Origin: Candidatus Helarchaeota archaeon
GTDB lineage: Archaea; Asgardarchaeota; Lokiarchaeia; Helarchaeales; RDOG01
Direction of reading: 5' to 3'
Length of the DNA stretch: 64,000 nt
Assembly (NCBI GenBank): GCA_019058315.1
Contig: JAHPZH010000001.1
Span: forward strand, 213,566 to 277,565
Of this stretch, positions 8,536-19,300 are shown in pieces (position 1 is the stretch's first letter; every line of letters starts with the position of its first letter). The translations under genes and the position numbers were made by a program. The notes beneath the pieces were generated by a model that was not told the origin of the DNA, did no database searches, and was given only the letters and a program-made list of their open reading frames with translations.

Positions 8536-9084
8536 TCATTTGGAATTCCGTAAAATTTTTCTTATTAATAAATAAAAAGCCTCCTCAATACCAGATCCAT
8601 CTTGTGCCGAAGTTTCAATATATTCACATGGGATTTTATTACAATAATTCAATATTTCTTCCTTTTTAACTGAACGATAGCCTTGTTCTGCCAAATCGCT
8701 TTTATTTCCAACAATTATTATTGGGATTTTTCCCGCTGTTCCCCATAATTCCTTTAATCTCTCGAAGATAGCAGGATTAAAAGTTGTATATCTAGTCAAA
8801 TCAAAAATAACCAAAGCTCCTGCTGCGCCATTATAAAATGATTCTCTTGCAACTTTAAACCGTTCCTCTCCTGGCAAATCATTAATTATTAAATCTATTT
8901 CTTTCCCATCTTCTATTTTTAATGATTTTACATATATTTCTCCTCCCATTGTCATAACATAATCTTTTTTAAATGTGTTATGCAAAAATCTCTCAACAAT
9001 TGCAGTTTTTCCTGTCGCTGCGGGTCCAGCAGCTAAGATTCTGATTTTTATCTTATCAAGTGAATTATTTTCATTAGTATTCAA
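8536..9084 (-). CDS. Rab/Ras-like small GTPase with DLPGEE switch II
   Basis: A Ras-superfamily GTPase of 182 residues. The P-loop is GPAATGKT (20-27), switch II is NDLPGEE (68-74), the base motif is GNKSD (126-130) and the G5 motif is ETSA (157-160). The effector and switch regions are Rab-like. The usual DTAGQE is DLPGEE here, so the catalytic Gln position is Glu (E73), which in Ras/Rab proteins slows or changes intrinsic hydrolysis. There is no C-terminal Cys prenylation motif; the chain ends in RNSK. It lies between the RPA-like gene and a two-helix membrane protein on the same strand. It is likely a switch in membrane or cytoskeletal regulation; the pathway is unknown. Confidence 0.88.
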   Translation of the reverse strand: MNTNENNSLDKIKIRILAAGPAATGKTAIVERFLHNTFKKDYVMTMGGEIYVKSLKIEDGKEIDLIINDLPGEERFKVARESFYNGAAGALVIFDLTRYTTFNPAIFERLKELWGTAGKIPIIIVGNKSDLAEQGYRSVKKEEILNYCNKIPCEYIETSAQDGSGIEEAFYLLIRKILRNSK

Positions 9085-9131
9085 ATAATCTCCTCAAAAT
9101 TTTTTAATTAAAATAATTTGAGAACTTAGAT

Positions 9132-9779
9132 TTATTTGCCAGATAGTTTTTCAGTCTTATTTTTTTCCTTAACAGCTTCAGTCTTTTCTTTATCTTCTTC
9201 TTCCTCAATATAAATATCTTCAAATTCACATTTTATTAATGGAGCCCCTATAAAATTATGTATATTTTCTGCTAAATTATTTAATTCATCCATACCCTCA
9301 GAATCATAATGTGAATCTATTGTAATTTTTTTATTTTTATGTAAAATTGAGAGCGTAATATAATCACTGTCTGGTTCTTGCTCCACTTTTATTTCTGAAA
9401 TTTCAGAAAATGGAATTTTTTTTAAAAATTCTTTTCTCAGAAATTTAGTATTTCTTATAAAATTGACTTCTTTTTTGAATTTATCAAAAACTATTTTATT
9501 CGTCTCTATTAAATTCTTAAAAGCACCGTAAATACTAAATAAAATGAAATCAACAAAGAAAATAGTTCCTAAAAATAAAAAAGTAGAATTTGCTAAGATT
9601 TCAGTAAAAGTACTGCCTAGATATATCGTTTCTCTATTAATTAAATTTAAAATGCTTAAAGAAAATAAAACTAATAATATTATACTTGTCAATAGAAGTA
9701 GTATATATTTAATATGAGATTTTTTAGATTTGAATAGTTCTAACTGACTTTTATTATCTTTTATAATCATTCTCAACAA
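9132..9779 (-). CDS. Two-helix membrane protein with PH-like soluble domain
   Basis: I do not recognise the family. Residues 28-48 and 66-86 are hydrophobic helices; the first 25 residues are basic. From about 95 to 185 a soluble beta-rich segment (FIRNTKFLRKEFLKKIPFSE, then alternating strands) resembles a bacterial PH-like domain, as in membrane proteins with two helices followed by a PH barrel. The tail is a Glu/Lys-rich charged region (190-215). The first codons are TTG TTG AGA ATG, and the ATG at 9770 is a likely start. It sits 47 bases upstream of the Rab-like GTPase on the same strand and may be co-transcribed with it. The PH-like reading is tentative. Confidence 0.6.
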   Translation of the reverse strand: MLRMIIKDNKSQLELFKSKKSHIKYILLLLTSIILLVLFSLSILNLINRETIYLGSTFTEILANSTFLFLGTIFFVDFILFSIYGAFKNLIETNKIVFDKFKKEVNFIRNTKFLRKEFLKKIPFSEISEIKVEQEPDSDYITLSILHKNKKITIDSHYDSEGMDELNNLAENIHNFIGAPLIKCEFEDIYIEEEEDKEKTEAVKEKNKTEKLSGK

Positions 9780-9827
9780 TCTAATTTTAATTTGTAATAA
9801 TTTATTCCTAAATGATAATTAAAAAAT

Positions 9828-10439
9828 TTAGCTATAATATGGTTTGATAGTTTGAATTAATAAGTATCCAAATAAAATAAAGAAAACAGCTATCCCAACT
9901 AAATCATAATAGCTTAAAAACTCAACGCCAATTGGGATTCCCCAACCATTATTCATGAATATTGACCATAAATCATGGTCTCCATAAAGAAGCGGTCCCC
10001 ATGGAGGTAGCCAGAACTCACTTGCCCAACTCCCACCTGGAATGGGTCTCCATCCTGCAAGTAAACCCCATTCAGTGATTGTATCGAAAGGTCCTAGAGG
10101 AGAAATTGAATTATCTAAAAAATCAACAAACACTCCCATTGAATATCCAGCAAAAAAAGGTAAAGATAATGGGTTTTCTCGAAAAATAATAAATGCGAAT
10201 AGAGCTACAACAGCTATAGCAAAAAATGTATGTGTTACTATATGATGAAAAGTATATGGATGAAGCCCTAAAATTATGCCTGGAATGACATCTAAATCTG
10301 GAAGCAAGCCAGCAAAAAGCCCTACCCACCAATATTTCAATCGGTTTTCAGCTCTTTCACCAACATCGTTTAATCTATATCTTAATATTGCCTCAGCAAA
10401 TAAGATCCCAACTGCCATGTGGGTAAAAAATGATGTCAT
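9828..10439 (-). CDS. DUF457/YdjM-like membrane metal-dependent hydrolase
   Basis: A polytopic protein of 203 residues. The motifs of the YdjM (DUF457) family are visible: MTSFFTHMAVGI at the N-terminus, GLLPDLDVIPG, HHIVTHTF, and SMGVFVDFLDNS, with the conserved His and Asp residues at membrane boundaries. The family is annotated as a putative membrane-bound metal-dependent hydrolase, with no known substrate. About five hydrophobic segments are present, the last at 180-198. The ATG start is at 10439, 93 bases from the divergent SDR gene. Confidence is good for the family and low for the function. Confidence 0.72.
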   Translation of the reverse strand: MTSFFTHMAVGILFAEAILRYRLNDVGERAENRLKYWWVGLFAGLLPDLDVIPGIILGLHPYTFHHIVTHTFFAIAVVALFAFIIFRENPLSLPFFAGYSMGVFVDFLDNSISPLGPFDTITEWGLLAGWRPIPGGSWASEFWLPPWGPLLYGDHDLWSIFMNNGWGIPIGVEFLSYYDLVGIAVFFILFGYLLIQTIKPYYS

Positions 10440-10532
10440 GATTTTTCACCTATTCTACAAAAATGAATTGTATTTTTTAAGGTATCCACATAATTTCTAA
10501 ATAGTCAAATAATTAAAATTGAGATTTTATCG

Positions 10533-11318
10533 ATGAAAAACATTCAAGATAAAAGATTATTAGGAAAAGTAGCACTGATAACAGGAGCTGGTAGCGGAAT
10601 AGGAAGGGCAACAGCAATTCGTTTTGCAAAGGAAGGAGCAAAAGTAATTGTTAATGATATCGATGAGGAAGGTGCAAATGAAACTGTAAAAATGATTAAA
10701 GACATAGGTGGGGAAGCATTTCCAGCGATTGCGGATGTTTCTAATGAAGAAGCAGTAAAAAATATGGTTGACTTTGCATATGAAAAGGGCGAAATTGATA
10801 TTTTATTTGCAAATGCAGGAATTGGTGATTATAATCCTTTTTTAAGAACAAAATTTAAATTCTGGGACCGGATGTTTAAGATTAATTTTTTTGGAGTAGT
10901 CTTTGTAGCACGAGAGGTAATAAAACGTATGCAAAAACGAGAAGTCCCTAATGATCAATTAAGAGGTAAAATAATTATTACTGCTTCTGGTGCAGCTAAG
11001 GAGCCACAAGCCAAGATGAGTGCATATAGTGCATCAAAGGCTGCTTTAGTTGCATTAACTATTTCACTTGCAAAAGAATTTGGCAAGAAAAGAATTACTG
11101 TGAATTGTATATGTCCTGGAACGATTTTAACTCCTATGTATGGAGAACAAACAACTAAAGAACAACTCAAAGATCTAGATGGACATGTACATTTAGAGCA
11201 TAAACCAGTTGGTGACCCAGAAGATGTTGCAAACTTAGTTTTTTTTCTCGCTTCTAGCGATTCTGATTATATTTCGGGACAAGCAATCAATGTAACGGGT
11301 GGTATGATCTTCCATTAA
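10533..11318 (+). CDS. Short-chain dehydrogenase/reductase (FabG-like)
   Basis: A classical SDR of 261 residues. The NAD(P)-binding motif is TGAGSGIG (17-24), NAG is at 94-96, the catalytic Ser is S152 and the YxxxK pair is Y165/K169. An Asp at the end of strand beta2 (NDID, 41-44) suggests preference for NAD(H). These enzymes reduce or oxidise hydroxyl/keto groups. It lies near a thiolase (11987-13180, opposite strand), so a 3-hydroxyacyl or similar substrate is possible. The ATG start has no strong Shine-Dalgarno site. The family is certain; the substrate is not. Confidence 0.9.
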   Translation: MKNIQDKRLLGKVALITGAGSGIGRATAIRFAKEGAKVIVNDIDEEGANETVKMIKDIGGEAFPAIADVSNEEAVKNMVDFAYEKGEIDILFANAGIGDYNPFLRTKFKFWDRMFKINFFGVVFVAREVIKRMQKREVPNDQLRGKIIITASGAAKEPQAKMSAYSASKAALVALTISLAKEFGKKRITVNCICPGTILTPMYGEQTTKEQLKDLDGHVHLEHKPVGDPEDVANLVFFLASSDSDYISGQAINVTGGMIFH

Positions 11319-11367
11319 TTCACTTTTTTCTATATTATTTTAATAAAGAAAAAAATTAAAAAATTTA

Positions 11368-11844
11368 TTAAAAGAAATATTTTCGAAGTCTAGTATATAA
11401 TTTTTGAAATCCAAGTTTTTCAGAAATTTCTAAAGCTTTTGGAGTATCATCACGTATATTAGTATCGATATAAATAACTTTATTCGTCTTGAAAAAATCA
11501 TGTGCTTTCAAAGCTAATTGGTAACCTATTTTTTTTCCCCGATATTTAGGTTTTACATGCCAAAGTGAAGTTCTTCCATATTTCCTTCGAAGATTATCTG
11601 TTTCTATCTCTGCTACAATCATCCCAGCAATTTCCTTATTCTCTGTATCTTCCGCACAGAAGATGTTTAAATTTCTATATTCTAGATCTTTAATTTCTAA
11701 GCCAAGAAAATAACTTTCTAACAAAGAAAACCACAGAGGTTCATAGAAAGGCTCTTTTAGACTTTCGACCATCTGTTTCGCAAGTTTTGTGACTTGCTCC
11801 TTATCTTCCATTCTTACTTCTCTAATTATGATTGTCAATTTCAA
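11368..11844 (-). CDS. GNAT-family N-acetyltransferase
   Basis: The 158 residues follow the GNAT fold: REVRMEDKEQVTKLAKQM as strand 1/helix 1, the acetyl-CoA-binding V/KPKYRGKKIGYQL loop (about 97-108, the Q/RxxGxG/A equivalent is YRGKKIG), and a C-terminal ALEISEKLGF segment. It transfers an acyl group from CoA to an amine, with the substrate unknown. The ATG is at 11844. It is convergent with the SDR gene and 142 bases after the thiolase gene on the same strand. It has the typical GNAT length. Confidence 0.82.
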   Translation of the reverse strand: MKLTIIIREVRMEDKEQVTKLAKQMVESLKEPFYEPLWFSLLESYFLGLEIKDLEYRNLNIFCAEDTENKEIAGMIVAEIETDNLRRKYGRTSLWHVKPKYRGKKIGYQLALKAHDFFKTNKVIYIDTNIRDDTPKALEISEKLGFQKLYTRLRKYFF

Positions 11845-11986
11845 TCCTCTTTTTTTATATCCTAATTAAAATTATTTAAAGCATATAAAAATTTTAATTA
11901 ATATGTAATTAAAGATTAAAAATTAGTATTCTTTTTTTATAAAATGAGCTTCTGGGTAAATAAAAAAAAAGAAATTAATAAATAAA

Positions 11987-13180
11987 TTATTTTGCTTCTT
12001 CGTTTTCGATTATTACGGCTGTACCTTGTCCGCCACCCACACACATGTTTGCGCAACCATATCTTGCTTTTTCCAATTTCAATATTCTGGCTAAAGTACC
12101 AACCAATCTAACACCACTCATTCCGAGAGGGTGTCCAATTGCGCATCCTCCACCTTTAACGTTTACTTTATCAGGATCGATGCCAAGTTCATCTATAGCG
12201 TATAATGCAACAACAGCAAAAGCTTCATTAATTTCCCAAAAATCTATATCTTTTGCTTCTAGTCCTGCATTTTTTAAAGCCATTTTAGACGCTGGGACAG
12301 GTCCCTTTCCCATTACGCTTGGATCAACACCAGCCCAACCAATGGATAAGATAGTCGCGAGAGGTTTTAAATTACATTCTTTTGCTTTTTCACGGGACAT
12401 AAGCAGAACTGCACCTGCACCAGCATTTAAAGGAGAAGAATTTCCTGCGGTGATAATTCCTTTTCGTTTAAAAGCAGGTTTTAAGGTTGCAGTTTTTTCA
12501 TAAGTAGAACCTCTGCGAATGGCTTGATCATACTCCACCACTTTTTTAGTTCCATCTGGTAATTCAACTTCTATTGGTAAAATTTCATCTTTAAAATATC
12601 CTTCATCTAATGCCTTCTCAGCCAGGTTATGTGCCCTCGTACCCCATTTGTCCATTCTTTCTCGACTCATACCTACTTCAGCCGCTAATTTTTCAGCAGT
12701 TAATCCCATATTCATTCCAGTTGCCCAATCTACATCTTTTCGTCTAACAAATGCATTCTGGTTTGGATTAATCCATTTATTTCCTACACCCATAGGGACT
12801 CTTGTCATGTGTTCGAATCCCGCAGCTATTCCAGCATCTATGTAACCTGATTTAATTCTTAAAAAGACATCATGAATTGCAGTCATTCCAGAACCACATT
12901 GACGGTCTATGAACATAGCCGGAACAGAAACTGGGAGCATACCAGCTAAAGAAACCGCTCTACCACCATATGTCCAATTCTCCCATACTCCAAAGGCTGC
13001 ACCCATCGCACATTCTCCAATAATTGATGGATCTATTTTCGTTCTTTTCAATATCTCTTCTATGCATAAAAACGCTAATTCATCGCCCCTGATTTTATAG
13101 AACCAATCTCTTTCAGGTGCATTTGGTCTAGATCTCGATTGAGCCGTCCTAATATAATCTACAAGTACAACATCTGTCAT
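11987..13180 (-). CDS. Thiolase (acetyl-CoA acyltransferase family)
   Basis: A full-length thiolase of 397 residues. The nucleophile Cys is in DRQCGSG (C95), the His of GGGCAIGHPLGMSG lies near 350, and the second catalytic Cys is in MCVGGGQG near the C-terminus. It condenses or cleaves acyl-CoA units; in archaea this class feeds either the mevalonate pathway or fatty/branched acyl degradation. There is no adjacent DUF35/HMG-CoA synthase gene, as archaeal mevalonate-type thiolases usually have, so a degradative or other role is possible. The ATG start is at 13180. It lies 155 bases before the end of the giant surface gene. Confidence 0.92.
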   Translation of the reverse strand: MTDVVLVDYIRTAQSRSRPNAPERDWFYKIRGDELAFLCIEEILKRTKIDPSIIGECAMGAAFGVWENWTYGGRAVSLAGMLPVSVPAMFIDRQCGSGMTAIHDVFLRIKSGYIDAGIAAGFEHMTRVPMGVGNKWINPNQNAFVRRKDVDWATGMNMGLTAEKLAAEVGMSRERMDKWGTRAHNLAEKALDEGYFKDEILPIEVELPDGTKKVVEYDQAIRRGSTYEKTATLKPAFKRKGIITAGNSSPLNAGAGAVLLMSREKAKECNLKPLATILSIGWAGVDPSVMGKGPVPASKMALKNAGLEAKDIDFWEINEAFAVVALYAIDELGIDPDKVNVKGGGCAIGHPLGMSGVRLVGTLARILKLEKARYGCANMCVGGGQGTAVIIENEEAK

Positions 13181-13335
13181 TTTATTAACACCTTATTTAA
13201 TAATGTAGAATTGATATTTTTTTTAATTTTATCGTAAGGAATGCAAGGAGGATATATTAGTGTCTTTTATCAAATTTTTTTCTTTTAGAATCATGGATTT
13301 AGATACAATCTAGCTAAATCTTTTTAATTTAAATT

Positions 13336-16300
13336 TCAGGATTGGTATAATTTCAATATATTATTACAAATAGGACATTGATAGCTTCCCTTAATTGGAA
13401 CTTTGAAATATCGATTGCAATGTTCACAATAATAAATAACCTCTGTGCTGGGAGTTGTTTTTTTAAGATCTTCTGTAACTACTCTCTTATGAAGTTTTAA
13501 TGGTATTTGACATTTTTGACAGCTGTAATCCGCTATTTCAGATGCAGAAAAGATCTGTTTACAATTAGGACAATGATAATATAAAATTTCTTTTCTTTCA
13601 CCAACTTTTTGAACTTTTTCTTCATATTTTGGAACTTTTGGAGGTGGAATTTCCAGTTTAAACTCAGCTTTTTTTGTCTCAGCAGTTGGTTTCTGTTGTT
13701 TTGGAGTGATTTTAGGGAAAAATACTTCTTCTTCTTTTCTTTTCTTCGCAATAATTACTGCAGCTATTACTCCCGCCACAATTCCAATTATTAAGAGTAA
13801 AATCCAAGTTGAATCTTCTTGAGGAGGTAAAAATACTAAAGGTACCTCGGCTTTAGTTTTTGTTTTTATAGTTACGAAAATACTATTTGTAAAGTTTCCA
13901 TAATTTCCAGCTTCATCTATTGGTCGAATTCTGTATTCATATACTTCATCCGCTAATCCCGTGTCATTATATTGGTAAATGTTAAAATTTGTTATGTTAA
14001 TTATCTGCCATCCACTTGAACTTGTTCTTCTCCAGATTTCATATTGAACAGGACTATTATCTGTAGAAAAAGTCCAGTTCAAATTTACTACATTATCAGT
14101 TAAAGAAATATTCAAATCGCATAAATTTGTTACATTAGATGGTCTAATAGTATCGACTCTAAAATAAAATGTGAGATTGAAGTAATTTCCAGCTATATCA
14201 GAAATATTTAACTTGATTTCATAAACTTGACCTAATATATTGTCTATTATAGGAGTTGTATTGTAAAAAGCCCAACTCTCATTCGTATTTTGGTTCGTTG
14301 ACCATGAAGCACTGCTATTTCCTTCGTTTGGATAAATGTATACGTTAAAAAGCCCACTTCCCAAATCCAAAGCGGTCCCATTTAACCAAATATATAGGTT
14401 GAGTCCAATTAACGTCCCATTTTGTGGATTTGATAAATAAGCCCCAGGTGCACCTATTGGAGGTCCAATTTCAACTGAAATTAAACATCGGGTTATGTTA
14501 AAATTACCTACAATGTCAGTAGCATTAATCCAGATCTCATAAATTCCATCAGAACTGATTGGAGTGGAATTTCTAAAAGCCCAACTTTGATTTGTATTTA
14601 GATTAACAGTCCATGAACAAGAAGCGTTATTGTTTATAATTTCAATAGATTTAAGACCTGAGCCCAAATCAATTGCTGAACCATTAACCCAGATATTGGG
14701 TCCAGTTTGATAAATAGTATAATTAGTTGCTGAATCTTGTTCCAATAACTCAGGCGCGGTGTTATCTATGTTAAACCAAACAAAATCTGCTGTTGTTAGT
14801 CCTGCACTGTCAGTTACATTTACACGGATTGTGATATTTCCATCTGGAAGATAGGAATTATTATAAAATGAGTAATTACCTGACTGAGATCCTGTAGGAT
14901 TTAGGTTTATAACAAATCTTGAATCATTGATCATTACAGAGGCAATATTAGTACCTGTACCATTAGCCGTTCCGTTTATCCAGAAAATATTGCTAGCGAT
15001 ATCTTGACCATTAGTAGGATAAATAATAGTTATATTTGGATTTGAATTATCAATATTAAACCAAACAATGTCTAATGAAGTGAAACCTACAGTATCAGTA
15101 ATATTTACCTCGATAGCGATTATACCGTCTGGAATATAAGAATTATTGTAAAACGAAAAGTTACCAGATAAGGAACCTGTAGGATTTTGGTCAATGACAA
15201 ATCTTGAATCATTGATTATGACCGAGACGATGTTAGAGCCTGTACCATTTGCAGTTCCGTTCACCCAGAAAGTATTGCTGGCAATAACTTGTCCATTAGT
15301 AGGATAGGTGATAGAGATAGTTGGATTGCTATTATCAATATTGAACCAAATACTGTCTGATGTAGTAAGACCCGCAGAATCTGTCATATTTACTCGGATT
15401 ACGATTATTCCATCTGGAAGATAAGAATTATTATAAAACGAATAATTACCTGAGGCGAATCCTGTAGGATTTTGGTATATAACAAACCTTGAATCGTTGA
15501 TCATTACAGAGGCGATATTGGAACCCGTTCCATTTGCGGACCCATTAATCCAAATAATAGATCCAGTAATTACATCCCCATCACTAATAGGATAAGAAAT
15601 AGAAATTATTGGATAAGAATTATCAATAATGAACCATCGAACTAAGCTATATGAAATACCTCCTGTGTTATTAATTGATACATTAATAGCTATACGGCCG
15701 TCCGGTATAAAACTAACATTTTCAAATCCAAAAGCTCCAAATGGAGTTCCTGAAGGATCAATAGTTAAAGAAAATCGGCTATCATTAATCCAGACTGTAT
15801 CAATATTTGCCCCGCCCCCATTTGCAGTTCCATTAATAGTAATATTAACTCCTGTATCTATCTCACCATTTATTCCAGGATGATCAATATTAATACTTGG
15901 TCCAATAATATATGTAAACCAACGAATAGTAGAACTAGTTAAATTCGCCCAATCAGTTACATTTACCTCAACAGCAATATATCCTAGACTTATAAAACTA
16001 TTATTTGAGAAAAAGTAAGGTCCTGATGGGTTACCAGATGGGTTTAACGATATTGTGAATCTAGAATCATTAATCATTACTGATTGAATATTAGATCCCG
16101 TTCCATCTACCCATCCCTCAACTGTAACAATAGAACCAAAATCTGTTGTTCCATCAGGAAAAGGATGTGTTATGGTTATAGTTGGGTTTGTGTTATCTAT
16201 ATTAAACCAAACCGTATCCAGTGTGGTCATACCCGCAGTATCAGTGACATTTACTGTTATAGGTATTATACCATCAGGAAGATATGAGTTGTTATAAAAT

Positions 16301-19300
16301 GAAAAGATTCCAGATAAAGAACCTACAGGATTCTGATCTATGATAAATCTTGAATCGTTGATCATTAAAGTTGTTATATTTGATCCTGTTCCATTTGCAG
16401 TCCCATTAACCCAGAAATTGCTTCCTGTAGTTAATTGTCCATTAGAGGGATATGTTATGCTAATCATAGGATTAGTATTATCTATGTTGAACCAAATAGT
16501 GTCTAAGGAAGTAAGACCTACTGTATCTGTAATGTTTACTCGGATAGCGATTATACCATCTGGAAGGTATGAATTATTATAAAATGAAAAGCTTCCAAAT
16601 ATAGAGCCTACGGGATTCTGATCTATGCTGAATCTTGAATCGTTAATTATTACAGAGGCTATATTTGATCCTGTTCCATTTGCAGTCCCGTTAACCCAGA
16701 AATTGCTTCCTGTAACTACCTGTCCATTAGTAGGATAGGTGATAGAAATGGTTGGATTGGTATTATCAATATTGAACCAAATAGTGTCTAATGAAGTAAG
16801 ACCTACTGTATCTGTAATGTTTACTCGGATAGCGATTATACCATCTGGAAGGTATGAATTATTATAAAATGAAAAGCTTCCAAATATAGAGCCTACGGGA
16901 TTCTGATCTATGCTGAATCTTGAATCGTTAATTATTACAGAGGCTATATTTGATCCTGTTCCATTTGCAGTCCCGTTAACCCAGAAATTGCTTCCTGTAA
17001 CTACCTGTCCATTAGTAGGATAGGTGATAGAAATGGTTGGATTGGTATTATCAATATTGAACCAAATAGTGTCTAATGAAGTAAGACCTACTGTATCTGT
17101 AATGTTTACTCGGATAGCGATTATACCATCTGGAAGGTATGAATTATTATAAAATGAAAAGCTTCCAGATAAAGAACCTACAGGATTCTGATCTATACTA
17201 AATCTTGAATCGTTGATCATTACAGAGGCTATATTTGATCCTGTCCCATTTCCAGTCCCATTAACCCAGAAAATACTACCAACAATATCTTGACCATTAG
17301 CAGGATAGGTGATAGAAATGGTTGGGTTGGTATTATCAATATTGAACCAAACAGTATCTAATAGAGAAAGTCCTGAAGTATCGGTAATGTTAATACGTAT
17401 AGAGACTACACCATCTGGAAGGTATGAATTATTATAAAATGAAAAGTTGCCTGATAGAGAACCCATAGGATTTTGGTCTATGAGGAATCTTGAGTCATTG
17501 ATCATTACAGAGGCTATATTTGATCCTGTTCCATTTGCAGTTCCATTAACCCAAAAAATGCTTCCTGTAACCACCTGTCCATTAGTAGGATAAGTGATAG
17601 AAATGGTTGGATTGGTATTATCAATATTGAACCAAACAGTGTCTAATGAAGTAAGACCTACTGTATCTGTAATGTTTACTCGGATAGCGATTATACCATC
17701 TGGAAGGTATGAATTATTATAAAATGAAAAGGTTCCAGATAAAGAACCTGCAGGATTTTGATCAATAACAAACCTTGAATCATTGATCATTACCGAGACA
17801 ATATTAGAACCTGTACCACTTGCGGTTCCGTTAACCCAAAAAGTATTATTAGCTACATCTTGTCCATTAGTAGGATAAGTGATTGAGATAGTCGGGTTGG
17901 TATTATCTATGTTGAACCAAACGATGTCTATAGCAGTAAGACCTGCAGAATCCGATATATTAACTCTAATAGAAATGATTCCATCAAGAAGATAAGAATT
18001 ATTATAGAATGAAAAGTTTCCAGATAAAGAACCTGCAGGATTTTGATTTATAACAAACCTCGAATCATTAATCATAACAGAAACAATATTTGATCCTGTA
18101 CCATTTGCAGTACCATTCACCCAGAAATTGCTACCCGTGATTAGTTGTCCGTTAACTGGATAAGTGATCGAAATGGTAGGGTTAGAATTATCGATATTGA
18201 ACCATACTATGTCAAAAGCAGTGAGTCCTATTGTATCTGTGATGTTCACTCGGATAGCCATTATACCTTCTGGGATGTATGAATTATTATAGAACGAAAA
18301 GTCTCCAGATAAAGAACCTGCAGGATTTTGATCAATTACAAACCTTGAATCATTGATCATTAGGGAAACTATATTGGAACCTGTACCATTTGCAGTTCCA
18401 TTCACCCAGAAATTATTTCCCGTAACCACTTGTCCGTTGGTGGGAGAAATTATGTTAATTGTAGGATTATCATTATCAATATTGAACCAAACGACATCTG
18501 ATATAGTAAGACCTGCAGAATCGGTGACATTTACTCGAATTGCGATTATACCATCTGGTATGTATGAATTATTATAAAATGAAAAGTTACCAGATAAAGA
18601 ACCTGTTGGGTTTTGGTCTATAAGGAATCTTGAATCATTGATCATTACAGAAGCAATATTTGATCCTGTTCCATTTACTGTTCCATTAATCCAGAAATTG
18701 CTTCCTGTAGTTAACTGTCCGTTAGTGGGATAAGTGATAGATATAGTTGGGTAAGTATTATCGATATTAAACCAAATAGTGTCTAGTGCATTAAATCCTA
18801 CTATATCTGTAATATTTACTTGGATAGCGATTATACCATCTGGTATGTATGAATTATTATAAAATGAAAAGATTCCAAATAATGAACCAGAAGGATTTTG
18901 ATCTATAACAAACCTTGAATCATTGATCATTACCGAGACAATATTAGAACCTGTCCCATTTGCAGTCCCATTCACCCAGAGGGTGTTACCCGCTATATCT
19001 TGTCCATTTATAGGATAAGTAATAAAGATAGTTGGGTTGGTATTATCAATATTAAACCAAACGGTGTCTAATATGGTAAGTCCTACTGTATCTGTAATGT
19101 TAACTCGGATAGCGATTATACCATCTGGAAGATAAGAATTATTATAAAATGAAAAGTTTCCTGATAAAGAACCAACTGGATTTTGATCTATGATGAATCT
19201 TGAATCATTGATCATAACAGATGCAATATTTGAGCCTGTCCCATTTGCAGTCCCATTAATCCAGATATTGTTTCCAGTAACCACTTGTCCGTTAGTGGGA

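Noticed and set aside
12811..12820. GTTCGAATCC, resembling a tRNA T-arm
   Set aside because: It lies within the thiolase gene and no matching acceptor, D or anticodon arms can be drawn around it.
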